From SAR324 cluster bacterium (GTDB lineage: Bacteria; SAR324; JACQKK01): DNA of 17,671 nucleotides. The notes under the pieces are model-generated. The model was not told the DNA's origin and searched no databases. It saw only the letters and a program-made list of their open reading frames with translations. The stretch is from NCBI GenBank assembly GCA_022572825.1, contig JACZVE010000012.1, positions 1 to 17,671 on the forward strand. Direction: 5' to 3'. Positions 5,120 through 13,071 of this stretch are shown here, piece after piece. The translations under genes and the position numbers were made by a program. How positions within the stretch are numbered: the first letter of the stretch is position 1; each line of letters begins with the position of its first letter.

Positions 5120-8100
5120 CTACGTTTGTCCCGCGAGATTGACTGAAACGATCTTGGATACGCCAGCTTCCTCCATGGTCACGCCGTACAGACGATCCGC
5201 GACCTCCATGGTGCGCTTGTTGTGAGTAATAATAATAAATTGTGAATGTTCTGTCATGCTTTTGATCAGCCGGTTGAAACGGGTCACGTTGACGTCGTCA
5301 AGGGGCGCATCGACCTCATCCAGCAGGCAGAACGGACTCGGCTTGTACAGGAAAAATGAAAAAATCAGCGCAATGGCGATCAGTGCTTTCTCGCCGCCGG
5401 ACAGCAGATTGAGGTTCTGTAGTTTTTTCCCCGGCGGCTGGGCGATGATGTCCACGCCCGCCAGCAGTGGATCGTCCGATTCGGTCAGCACCAGCCGCGC
5501 CTCCCCACCCCCGAATATTTGCGGGAAGAGCGCCTGAAATCGCTGGTCGACCTTCTCGAAGGTTTCTCGAAAGCGCCGCCGCGATTCCTTGTTCATGCGC
5601 CGGATGGATGCCTCCAGATCGGCGATGGCCTGGTCCAGGTCGGCCTGCTGTCCTCTCAGGAACGATAGCCTTGCGTCCAGCGCCTCGTACTCCTCCGGCG
5701 CGCCCAGATTGACCCCGTCCATCCGGCTGAGCCGGGCCTGCGCCGCGGACAGCTTGGCCTCCAGGGTGCGCTCAGCGGCGGGTTGCGGAGCATCGGGTTC
5801 CGCGGCCGGCAGTGCGGCCAACTCCGCGGCGAACTGTTCCATGCGCAGCTTCTCCGCTGTCAGCGCCAGCTCCACCTCGTGGATTTTTCCCTGGCTCCGC
5901 TCATAACGGCGGCGAGCGTCCGCGATCTCCTCCGCGACCGCGCCATGCCGCTCCTTGAACCCCTCGAACCCCTGTTGGCGCTCCCGCTCCACGCCGCGAA
6001 GGTGGTCCATTGCCTGCTGGTGGGTCAGCAACGCCACGGTGAGCGCCTTGATCGACTCGGCGGCGGCCTCGTGCTTGCCCCGCTGCTCGGCCAGTGCGCC
6101 TTGTGTTTCCTCCCGCTTGGCGGCCGCCTCCTCCGCCTCCCGCTCCAGGTCCATCCGGCGCGCGCGCAGTCCCTCCAGCCGCGAGGACGTCCGGCCATGC
6201 TCCACCTTGCGATCGGTGAGTGCGTCCCCCGCCTCGGCCAATGCCGCGCTCGCTTGTTCCTGGTCGCCACGGGAAGCGGCAAGCTCGCTTTCCAGGCGTT
6301 CCCGTTTGTCCCGCCAGCGGACGGCTGCTGTTGCCAGCTCGCCTTGCTGTTGGCGGAATCGGCCCAGCTCCTGCTCGAACTGCTCGGCCTCCCGCCGCAG
6401 GGATTCGCACACCTGCTCGATTCGCAGGCACTCCCGGTCACCGTGGGCGAGCTCCTGCTCCAGCTCCTTGCCGGCGAGGGAAAGGTCGCGGGCCTGCGCC
6501 TCCCCCGCGCGCCGCTGTGTCTGCAGTTCCAGCAGGCACGCCGTCAGCTCTTTGCCCTTTGCCCGCAATTCGCGCTCTGCCTCTTCCAGGCGCACCACCT
6601 GCTGCCCGAGCGCGGCGATTTCCGCCCGGCGGTGCAACACCCCCGCCGCCGGTGCGCCTGGTTTGCCGAGGGTGACCCGGGCCTTGGCGTCGATGTGCAG
6701 GGCGCCATCGCGGGACAGCCACTCCCTTCCCGCTCCCAAAGGCCGCGGCAGAGGGTGCGGCGACGTGCCGGCGGGCAGCAGATGAGTGGCGCCGAAGAGC
6801 GCCTCGCCGAGCGCCTTCCCTTGCGGGGCGACGGAGAGCAGCCCGGCGAGCGCCGGGTGGCCGTTGCTGCCGCCGCTGGGAGCGGCCTCGCCGCCGTTGG
6901 GCAGGGCATCCAGCGCCAGAAAGCACACGCCGCCCACCTGCAGTTCTTCCAGCCGCTCGGCCAATCGCGGCAGAGCGGCCGTGGACTCGATGACGATCGT
7001 CTCCAGGTGCAACGCGAGGTAATCCCCCGCCCAGTCCAGGATTTCGCGGGGCACCGTGATCAGATCCACCAACGGCGCGACGATGCCGAGCTGCCCTCGC
7101 TGATCGGGATGATCGCCCAGCCAGTCGAGAAATGTGCGGACGCTCTGGCCAAATCCCTCGTGGCCGGCCTCGATTTCCGAAAGGGACTGCAGCCGCGAGC
7201 GGCATTGCAACAGCTCTCCGCTGGTTTCCGCTTCCGCCTCGTGGTGGCGCTCCAGCCCCCGCTGCTGCTCCTCCAGCGCGGCCGCGAGAGCTTGCAGATG
7301 GGCGTCGGCCGATACCAGAGCCGCATCGCTTGCGCGCGCTCGGGAACGGCAGGCGGCCAGATCGTCCCGTAGCCGTTTCAGTTCGCCGCGCGCGGCGTTT
7401 TTCCGCTCCTCGACACTGCCGCGGCGTTGCTCGTCCTCGCGCAGCCGCTCGGCCAGGAGCGCCTGCTGGTTCTCATTGCCCGTGAGCTCGGTGTGGCATT
7501 CGATCAGTTGTTCCCGCAGCGCATCCACCCGCTCCGTGAGCGCCTGCGCCGCCATCCGGCGTTCGTCGTGATCCTGCTCCTGCCGCACCAACACCAATTG
7601 CATCGACTCGGCCTGCTTCTCCAGCAAGCCCACCTCATCTTCTTGAGCCTTTTGCTGGGCGAGGGCATCTTGGAGGCGTTGTTGCGATTCTTCCATGGAC
7701 TGCCCCAGCTGCGCGCTCCAGGCCCGGGTGTTGTCCACGGTCTGGCGCTGCAAGGCCAGGTTGGTCTCCACCTGCTGGATGTCGCGCTCCTTGCGATGCA
7801 GGTCCCCGCGGCATTCCCGCAACGCCTGTTCCTGGCGCGTCTGCTCCAGGTCCAGTTGTGCAAGCTGGGCATCCAGCCCGGCCAGCACGGACTGAACGTC
7901 GCTGCTATCCTCTCGCAGGGCCTCCAGCTGCTGCTCCTGTTCGCGGCAGGCGCGGGCGCTGTTGCCGTGCCGCAGCCGCGTCAGGCTGCCCTTGAGCAGA
8001 TTCACCTCCGCCTGCAGCGCCCGGAACTCCTGCGCGCTCTGCATTTGCCTGCGCAGCGCACTTTCCTGGCGATTCAGCTCGGATAGCACATCCTCGACCC

Positions 8101-8680
8101 GCAGCAGGTTCTGGCGCGTCTGCTCCAGCTTTCTCTCCGCGGCGATGCGCTTGGTTTTGTAGCGCACGATGCCGGCCGCCTCCTCCATGAACGCCCTGCG
8201 CTCCTGGGCCGAGGCGGTCACGAACTCTTCCACGCGGCCCTGCTCGACCACCGAGTAGGAGCGCCCGGCCGCGCCCGTATCCATCATCAGATCCCGCACG
8301 TCCATCAGACGGCAGGGCATCTTGTTGATCAGGTACTCGCTCTCCCCCGAGCGGTACAGGCGGCGGGTCACCGAGATCTCCGCGAACTCGTTGTACTTCT
8401 CAATGGCCGTGCGCTGCGAATTGTCGAACAGCAGGGTCACTTCCGCCCGGCCCACCGGCTTGCGGCTGGCGCTGCCCGAAAAGATCACGTCGCTCATCGA
8501 GTTGCTGCGCATCAGGCGCGGGCTTTGTTCGCCCAAGGCCCAGCGCACCGCGTCGACCACGTTGCTCTTGCCGCAGCCGTTGGGGCCGACGACCGTCGTG
8601 ATGCCCTGTTGCAGGAAGGCGAAGTCCGTGCTGTCGCAGAACGACTTAAAGCCGCACAATCTGACGTTTTTGAGCCTCAT
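5120..8680 (-). CDS. smc: Chromosome segregation protein SMC
   Basis: SMC is the ATPase arm of the bacterial condensin-like complex that, with ScpA and ScpB, compacts and separates chromosomes on the nucleoid. This product of 1186 residues is a normal full length. Walker A is GPNGCGKSN at 32-40, followed by the family block DAVRWALGEQSP. Long heptad-rich coiled coils flank a hinge that begins around residue 510-520 (GHEGFGQSVRTFLDWL) and runs to about 630. The C-terminal head has LSGGEK at 1093-1098 and Walker B CLLDEVDAPLDD at about 1118-1129, then a D-loop and ITHNKRTMEVAD. The start at 8680 is chosen because AAGGAG lies 4 bases upstream and MRLKNVRLCGFKSF is the canonical N-terminus. The open frame extends 25 codons further but is not SMC-like. 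The CsgG/SUMF1 gene follows after 13 bp. No scpA or scpB is present in the window. Confidence 0.97.
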   Translation of the reverse strand: MRLKNVRLCGFKSFCDSTDFAFLQQGITTVVGPNGCGKSNVVDAVRWALGEQSPRLMRSNSMSDVIFSGSASRKPVGRAEVTLLFDNSQRTAIEKYNEFAEISVTRRLYRSGESEYLINKMPCRLMDVRDLMMDTGAAGRSYSVVEQGRVEEFVTASAQERRAFMEEAAGIVRYKTKRIAAERKLEQTRQNLLRVEDVLSELNRQESALRRQMQSAQEFRALQAEVNLLKGSLTRLRHGNSARACREQEQQLEALREDSSDVQSVLAGLDAQLAQLDLEQTRQEQALRECRGDLHRKERDIQQVETNLALQRQTVDNTRAWSAQLGQSMEESQQRLQDALAQQKAQEDEVGLLEKQAESMQLVLVRQEQDHDERRMAAQALTERVDALREQLIECHTELTGNENQQALLAERLREDEQRRGSVEERKNAARGELKRLRDDLAACRSRARASDAALVSADAHLQALAAALEEQQRGLERHHEAEAETSGELLQCRSRLQSLSEIEAGHEGFGQSVRTFLDWLGDHPDQRGQLGIVAPLVDLITVPREILDWAGDYLALHLETIVIESTAALPRLAERLEELQVGGVCFLALDALPNGGEAAPSGGSNGHPALAGLLSVAPQGKALGEALFGATHLLPAGTSPHPLPRPLGAGREWLSRDGALHIDAKARVTLGKPGAPAAGVLHRRAEIAALGQQVVRLEEAERELRAKGKELTACLLELQTQRRAGEAQARDLSLAGKELEQELAHGDRECLRIEQVCESLRREAEQFEQELGRFRQQQGELATAAVRWRDKRERLESELAASRGDQEQASAALAEAGDALTDRKVEHGRTSSRLEGLRARRMDLEREAEEAAAKREETQGALAEQRGKHEAAAESIKALTVALLTHQQAMDHLRGVERERQQGFEGFKERHGAVAEEIADARRRYERSQGKIHEVELALTAEKLRMEQFAAELAALPAAEPDAPQPAAERTLEAKLSAAQARLSRMDGVNLGAPEEYEALDARLSFLRGQQADLDQAIADLEASIRRMNKESRRRFRETFEKVDQRFQALFPQIFGGGEARLVLTESDDPLLAGVDIIAQPPGKKLQNLNLLSGGEKALIAIALIFSFFLYKPSPFCLLDEVDAPLDDVNVTRFNRLIKSMTEHSQFIIITHNKRTMEVADRLYGVTMEEAGVSKIVSVNLAGQT

Positions 8681-8684
8681 GGTG

Positions 8685-8716
8685 CTCCTTGCGGAGGAAG
8701 GGGCCTTCCTGGCCCC
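8685..8716 (-). promoter_or_regulatory. smc ribosome-binding site within a small hairpin, next to a GC palindrome
   Basis: On the minus strand the smc leader reads CTCC-GCAA-GGAG (8696-8685), a 4-bp stem closed by a GNRA-type tetraloop whose 3' arm is the Shine-Dalgarno AAGGAG. Just upstream is a perfect GGGGCC/GGCCCC pair (8716-8700). Translation of smc could be tempered by this fold. The structure is read from base pairing only. Confidence 0.35.
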
Positions 8717-8880
8717 TCGTTGCCCGGGGTGGGGGTGTGTGGCCGCCGCGCCCATTCGGTGCGCGGGGCATACTCGGTGAAGTCACCGGCCGGCAACGCA
8801 TCGCTGACTCCCCTGGTAGGTTATCCGGGGGCCTGCAAAAAGATCAAGCCGCTTTCGTCTCCCAGGCTGCACGGGGCAGG

Positions 8881-8922
8881 ATACCTGGCGCAGCATACAC
8901 GGCGCGGCATACCCGGCGCAGC
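8881..8922. repeat. Three tandem 14-bp repeats
   Basis: The units ATACCTGGCGCAGC (8881-8894), ATACACGGCGCGGC (8895-8908) and ATACCCGGCGCAGC (8909-8922) are contiguous and differ at one to three positions. They lie about 200 bp upstream of the smc start. Fourteen bases is not a whole number of helical turns, so a phased operator array is not obvious. Confidence 0.8.
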
Positions 8923-9235
8923 CCACAGCGAGGTCGATCCGCGTTCATCGGCGGTTATGGACGTAAGCAGTTGCCTTGGCGGGTCAGCGGGTCGCGGCTG
9001 CCGCGGATCGGTGGTAGCGTGATGGCTGCCAGCAGGGGGTCGCTCCGGGCGCTCGCGGGGTGTGGTACGATGGGCGGAGCAGGAAGCTGCGCGACAATCC
9101 GCCGGGCTGCCCGGATGCGGCTGTTCCGAATTAGCGAGTGTCCTACGCGAAATGATAACGAAATAAATTGCCTGATCCATCAGCTCAGCAAGCCGCCGGT
9201 GTAATTCGCGCTTGAGAATGTGTTTCCGTTTGTGA

Positions 9236-9381
9236 AGCCTCCCCCCCCGCAACCCCCATTTCCATTTCATGGAGAGGCGTAACCGACCGAAAAGAAATTC
9301 TGGGCTTTCCCAACGGACGCGCATCAATCGTAGCAGTATGGCACCCTTCTCCACGGAGAGGGGCCGGTGGTGAGGCAAAAC
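9236..9381. repeat. Decayed copy of the CCTCACCCC/CTCTCC palindromic repeat
   Basis: The segment GGAGAGGGGCCGGTGGTGAGGC (9355-9376), followed by AAAAC, mirrors the 1920-1948 arm (GGAGAGGGGG ... GGGTGAGGTTTTG) of the MITE-like element. A C-rich stretch and ATTTCCATTTCATGGAGAGG occupy the left part. The match is imperfect and the ends cannot be fixed. Confidence 0.4.
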
Positions 9382-9423
9382 ACAATAAAAACAGAAACAT
9401 GACATAACCCGACTCGAACGACT

Positions 9424-10401
9424 ATGCTGAAAAGGGAGGATAGGCACGCCAAGATATTTGACGAGTACGACCGCTTTTTGCGGGCGGAACAGTCCATGGC
9501 GCCGGCAACCCGGCGCAGCTACCTGAACGCCGCCCGGGCGCTTATGGCGGTCTGCCGGGCGCACCCCGGGGAGCTGTACCTGCCGGCGGACTGGAAGCTC
9601 GCGCACCTGGACAAGCGGGCCCTGGAAATCTACTTCAATCATCTCAAGCAAGGGCGCGGCTGGAAGAGCGCCTCGATCGCGCAGCAGGCCAGCGCGTTGC
9701 GCAATTTCTTCGCGTTTCTACACCAGCGGGGCTACGTGGAAGCCAACCCGGTGCGCTCCCTGAAGCCCAGGGTGCCGCCGCGCGTGGAAACGGCACCGGT
9801 GGGTGAGGAGGCGGCCGTGCGCAAATTGTTCGAGGCGCCCGATCCAGGCCTTGCCGGCCCAGAGGTTGCCCACCAGCACGTTGCCGGCCAAAACCTGGCG
9901 GCGGCGCGCAGGCTGTTGCTGCTGGAGTTGTTCTACGGCGGCGCCTTGCGCCCCTCGGTGGTCTACCGGATCAAATCCCTGCGGGTGAACGCCCGCGCGG
10001 CCGCGATCACGATCGCCACGCCGGAGCGCACCTGGGAACTGCCCCTCTCCGCGCCCGGCCTGGAGCGGGCCAGGCGCTATCTCGGGCTTCGCAAGGCGGC
10101 CACGGCCGAGCGCCGCGGGGCGGCGTTCTGGGTGGATGCGCGGGGCCTGCCCTGCAGCCCGGCCAGGCTCTCCCGTGAGGTCGGCCGGGAAATGGAGCGC
10201 GCGGGCCTGCCACCGCGGCCTTCGCTGTTGCGGCACCTGGCGGCGCGGCATTTCGCCGAGCGCGGCGGAGATACACGCTCGCTGCGCAAGCTGCTGGGGG
10301 CCAAGCGGCTGGGATCGCTGGACCGCTACGCGCCGCCGGATTATCAGCAGGTGGCGCGGCAGTTCCGCAGCGTTCATCCGCGACAGCTGGAGCGGGAGTA
10401 A
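9424..10401 (+). CDS. Divergent tyrosine recombinase / integrase-like protein
   Basis: The 325-residue protein has the two-part layout of XerC/XerD-type site-specific recombinases. The N-terminal helical core-binding domain (about 10-115, with TRRSYLNAARALMAVCR and ASALRNFFAFLHQRGYVEANPV) is followed by a catalytic domain (about 130-315). Arg176 in LFYGGALRPS matches box I. Arg270 in SLLRHLAARHFAERGGDTRS matches box II, and Tyr302 in SLDRYAPPDY is the likely nucleophile. The usual His of HxxR is Ser267, and the His of the LGH motif is Ala293 (LLGAKR). The lysine of the beta-hairpin (usually GKGxKxR) is also not apparent in ATPERTWELPL. It may be a weakened or specialised recombinase. There is no good Shine-Dalgarno before the ATG at 9424. 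A conserved 101-aa gene follows after 41 bp. It could be a residual integrase of a lost element or a chromosomal Xer paralogue. Confidence 0.75.
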   Translation: MLKREDRHAKIFDEYDRFLRAEQSMAPATRRSYLNAARALMAVCRAHPGELYLPADWKLAHLDKRALEIYFNHLKQGRGWKSASIAQQASALRNFFAFLHQRGYVEANPVRSLKPRVPPRVETAPVGEEAAVRKLFEAPDPGLAGPEVAHQHVAGQNLAAARRLLLLELFYGGALRPSVVYRIKSLRVNARAAAITIATPERTWELPLSAPGLERARRYLGLRKAATAERRGAAFWVDARGLPCSPARLSREVGREMERAGLPPRPSLLRHLAARHFAERGGDTRSLRKLLGAKRLGSLDRYAPPDYQQVARQFRSVHPRQLERE

Positions 10402-10442
10402 GGCCAGGACATTCCGACCTAGAATAACCAAACGGACAGACC

Positions 10443-10748
10443 ATGAAGGCGGTCATCGATGGCATAACCTACAATACCGAAACGGCCACCAAAATCGCTT
10501 ATTCGTCCAAGGAATTTGGAGCCAATGACTTCCGCCATGTAGAGGAATCGCTTTACAAGACCGAAGACGGGCGCTTCTTCCTGGCTGGGGGTGGTGGCCC
10601 GATGACTCGCTATTCCCGGCCTGCTGGCGATAGGCAAACCGGCGGCTCCGGGATCGTCGTCTTGACTCCCGATGAGGCGCGGAATTGGTGCGAATCCCAT
10701 GGAGTGGACGCGGAAACCATCGCCGAGCACTTTGAAGCGGAAGCGTAA
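10443..10748 (+). CDS. Conserved 101-aa hypothetical protein (family frequent on mobile elements)
   Basis: The product begins MKAVIDGITYNTETATKIA and continues with a VEESLYKTEDGRFFLAGGGG block, a LTPDEARNWCESHG block and an acidic tail. This pattern (a short ING/IDG-x-x-Y-T/D-T-E-T-A-T start, then a strand-rich 'L-Y-K-T-x-x-G-x-F-F-L' block) resembles small hypothetical proteins I associate with plasmids and integrative elements in other phyla. That link is from memory and unverified. It is soluble with no signal peptide. The ATG at 10443 has a weak GGACAG site. Its place directly behind a recombinase gene fits cargo from a former mobile element. The function is unknown. Confidence 0.7.
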   Translation: MKAVIDGITYNTETATKIAYSSKEFGANDFRHVEESLYKTEDGRFFLAGGGGPMTRYSRPAGDRQTGGSGIVVLTPDEARNWCESHGVDAETIAEHFEAEA

Positions 10749-10764
10749 AGGTGCGGCTGCACCT
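10749..10764 (+). terminator. Hairpin directly after the 101-aa gene
   Basis: AGGTGC (10749-10754) and GCACCT (10759-10764) form a perfect 6-bp stem with loop GGCT immediately after the TAA at 10746-10748. No T-run follows, so it may stabilise a transcript end and not act as an intrinsic terminator. Confidence 0.25.
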
Positions 10765-10923
10765 CGCGTATCGCCGCGCGTCCGCGGTGTGCGAAAGGCG
10801 GCGGCGGCTGGCCGAGACCCGAAGTGACGGTGTACGCTGTGAGCCCCGCGTGCAACAATGGATTCACCGTAGGGAATGCGGCCCGCCAATTCGAATGACC
10901 GTCCACGCCGAGGAACGAAGCGC

Positions 10924-12081
10924 ATGCTGACCTGTCAACGCGACCTTTTTTCTCTCCCGCCCGATACGCATTACCTCAATTGCGCCTACCTGGGGCCGTT
11001 GATGAAGTCGGTCGAGGCGGCCGGCATCGAGGGGATGCACGCAAAAGCGAATCCGACCCGCATCAGCGCGCAGGACTTCTTCACCGGCTCCGAGGCGGTG
11101 CGGCGGCGCTTCGCCACGCTGATCAACGCACAGCCGAACCAGGTGGCACTGGTGCCTTCCGTCAGCTACGGCGTCGCGATCGCCTCGCAGAATTTCGATC
11201 TGCGCAAGACGCACAACGTGGTGATGCCGGGCGAGGAGTTCCCCAGCAACGTGTACGCCTGGATGGACCGCTGCGCGCGGGACGGAGCCGAGCTGCGCAT
11301 CGTGGAGCGGCCCCGGGACGTCCAGAGCACGGGCCGCAACTGGAATGCGCGCATTCTGGAGGCGATCGACGCCAACACGGCCGTCGTCACGCTTACCGCG
11401 GTGCACTGGACGGACGGCACGCGCTTCGAGCTGGAGGAAATCGGCGCGCGGGCCCGCGAGGTGGGGGCGCTGTTCATCGTGGACGGCACGCAGTCCATCG
11501 GCGCCCTGCCCTTCGATTTTCAGCGGGTGCAACCCGATCTGCTCGTGTGCGCCGCATACAAGTGGCTGCTGGGGCCTTATCAGCAGGGTTTCGCCGTGGT
11601 GGGCGAGCGTCTGATCGACGCGCAGCCCTTTGAGATGAGCTGGCAAAACCGGGAAGACAGCGAGGATTTCGCCCGCCTGGTCGACTACACGACCGCGTAT
11701 CAGCCAGGGGCGCGGCGATTCGACGCGGGCGAGCACGCAAACTTCATCCTGGTACCCATGCTGGACGAGAGCATCCGGCAGATCCTGGAGTGGGGGGTGG
11801 AGTCCATCCAGGAATACTGTGCCGGGCTGGGCCGGGAGCTGGAGGAAGCGTTGGGCGGCAACGACGGGTTCACGGTCAATCCGCCCGAAGAGCGTGGCGC
11901 GCACCTGTTCGGCGTCCGCGTACCGAATGCGCGGCTGATCCCCGCGATTCTGGAGCAGCTCGCCAGGCGCAAGGTATACGTCTCCCAGCGCGGCACTTCG
12001 TTGCGGGTGTCCCCGAATGTGTACAACGCGCCCGAGGATATGGCCGCGCTGGCCGAGGCACTACGGGCTGCCGTAACGTAG
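10924..12081 (+). CDS. PLP-dependent class V aminotransferase (not a cysteine desulfurase)
   Basis: The 385-residue cytosolic enzyme has the fold-type I, class V pattern. HWTDG (161-165), the pyridine-contacting Asp187 in FIVDGTQSIG and the Schiff-base Lys213 in CAAYKWLLGPYQQG are all present. The N-terminus (HYLNCAYLGPL) and C-terminal small domain (SQRGTSLRVSPNVYN) are also typical. The loop where NifS/SufS-type cysteine desulfurases and selenocysteine lyases carry their catalytic Cys has no Cys, so sulfur or selenium mobilisation is unlikely. A role as an aminotransferase, epimerase or lyase is possible, and the substrate cannot be read from sequence. The start at 10924 is chosen for GAGGAA 8 bases upstream; an in-frame ATG at 10876 lies before it. 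It is codirectional with the recombinase and the 101-aa gene, but 175 bp away, so probably separately transcribed. Confidence 0.9.
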   Translation: MLTCQRDLFSLPPDTHYLNCAYLGPLMKSVEAAGIEGMHAKANPTRISAQDFFTGSEAVRRRFATLINAQPNQVALVPSVSYGVAIASQNFDLRKTHNVVMPGEEFPSNVYAWMDRCARDGAELRIVERPRDVQSTGRNWNARILEAIDANTAVVTLTAVHWTDGTRFELEEIGARAREVGALFIVDGTQSIGALPFDFQRVQPDLLVCAAYKWLLGPYQQGFAVVGERLIDAQPFEMSWQNREDSEDFARLVDYTTAYQPGARRFDAGEHANFILVPMLDESIRQILEWGVESIQEYCAGLGRELEEALGGNDGFTVNPPEERGAHLFGVRVPNARLIPAILEQLARRKVYVSQRGTSLRVSPNVYNAPEDMAALAEALRAAVT

Positions 12082-12191
12082 GGGGCTGTCCATCAGCCGG
12101 CGCCGGCATTCCTGCCGCGCGTCCGCGCGACTCCGCAACAAGCGCGGTCACCCTGCGCGCCACACGCCAACCGTGCAACGCCTCAGGATCC

Positions 12192-12815
12192 CTACGACTG
12201 CACGATGCCGATGACCGGATCCAGCGAATAGAATCCGGAGTCGGCGGGCTCTTCCTTCACCGATTGCTCCGCGTCGAAGTCCAGGGTCAGGCGGGTTTCC
12301 TGACCGTCGAAAACGGTGAAGTTGCGATTCAGCTTGAGCCCTGTCTGCGCTCCGCTGGAAACCGCAAGCGGCGAAGTCTTGCCGCTGATTGTGACCGTGG
12401 CCTCGTCGATGATGACGCGCACCTGCTGGTAGTGGCCCGCCGGCAGGTCGGTCAGGCCCAGCACGTCGAAATTGCCGTCGGCCACCACCAGCAGATCGAA
12501 GGTGCGCTCCACCAAGGGCAGGCTGCTGTCCAGCACTTCGATCCAGCCGGCGTCGTTGTTGCCCGCATTGGCCGACCTGTGAACGTCCACCCGGCTGAAG
12601 GTGACCGTGATCGCCTCCACCCCGGTTACATACCGCTGGGTCTCCGACACTAGGGCATTCAATCCCGCCGCCGTGGCGGACAGATCGGACAGCCGAATTT
12701 CCAGCGATCCCACACCCCCATTCTCGTCCTCGCTGCTGCACGCAGCCAGCGCCACCGATGCCGCAGCGGCTACTGCGATGAGCAGGCCCGTGAGCCATGT
12801 TTTCCCCTTCCGCAT
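12192..12815 (-). CDS. DUF4382-type lipoprotein
   Basis: The 207-residue protein starts with MRKGK, has a hydrophobic stretch and the lipobox LAAC at about residues 23-26, so it is predicted to be acylated on Cys26. The mature part is strand-rich and acidic: GSLEIRLSDLSA, a VEAITVTFSRVDVH block, LTDLPAGHYQQVRVIIDEA and an ending SGFYSLDPVIGI. This matches the layout I know for DUF4382 proteins, immunoglobulin-like surface lipoproteins of unknown role. The start at 12815 has GGGAAGG about 8 bases upstream. It converges with the aminotransferase gene across 110 GC-rich bases and lies downstream of the panE-family gene, 256 bp apart; that gap shows no gene or clear signal. Confidence 0.85.
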   Translation of the reverse strand: MRKGKTWLTGLLIAVAAAASVALAACSSEDENGGVGSLEIRLSDLSATAAGLNALVSETQRYVTGVEAITVTFSRVDVHRSANAGNNDAGWIEVLDSSLPLVERTFDLLVVADGNFDVLGLTDLPAGHYQQVRVIIDEATVTISGKTSPLAVSSGAQTGLKLNRNFTVFDGQETRLTLDFDAEQSVKEEPADSGFYSLDPVIGIVQS

Positions 12816-13071
12816 CGCCGTTGCCTTCCCTTCAAGTTCAACCGACGGTTCACCGCCGAATTCCCCAACGGCCCCTGAAAGCGGCGTTCAACCTGACTTT
12901 ACCACGAATATTGGAACGGAAGCCACGCCAACCCCGACGCATCGCGCGGTGGCTGCGCCCAGGGAGGGGCTGGTGGCACATTCGTCGTCGTGTCGGGGCG
13001 CGGCAGCACGGCCCGGAGGTGGCCCCGCGCCCGCACACGCAACCGCGGGTGCAGCCTTCATGACCGCGCGT

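Larger units (their letters stand above)
8681..9423. other. 743-bp non-coding gap between smc and the recombinase gene
   Basis: This divergent intergenic region holds the smc leader, a 14-bp tandem repeat (8881-8922) and decayed palindromic repeats (about 9236-9381). The open frames here have arginine-, alanine- and serine-rich translations without recognisable domains and look spurious. I found no tRNA fold near the recombinase and no obvious attachment site. Promoters for smc (minus) and the recombinase (plus) must lie here, but I cannot point to convincing -35/-10 pairs. Confidence 0.55.

Noticed and set aside
5783..7372. Long plus-strand open frames antisense to smc, including a 529-codon one
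   Set aside because: Opposite-strand openness is expected in GC-rich coding DNA. The smc frame is unmistakable, and the antisense translations are Leu/Gln/Arg- or Ser/Arg-rich without motifs.
8950..9200. tRNA or att site next to the recombinase
   Set aside because: I found no cloverleaf, no T-loop motif and no direct repeats flanking the recombinase region.
10924..12081. Selenocysteine lyase or NifS-type desulfurase supplying selenium
   Set aside because: The class V fold and PLP lysine are present, but no Cys occurs in the C-terminal catalytic loop region.
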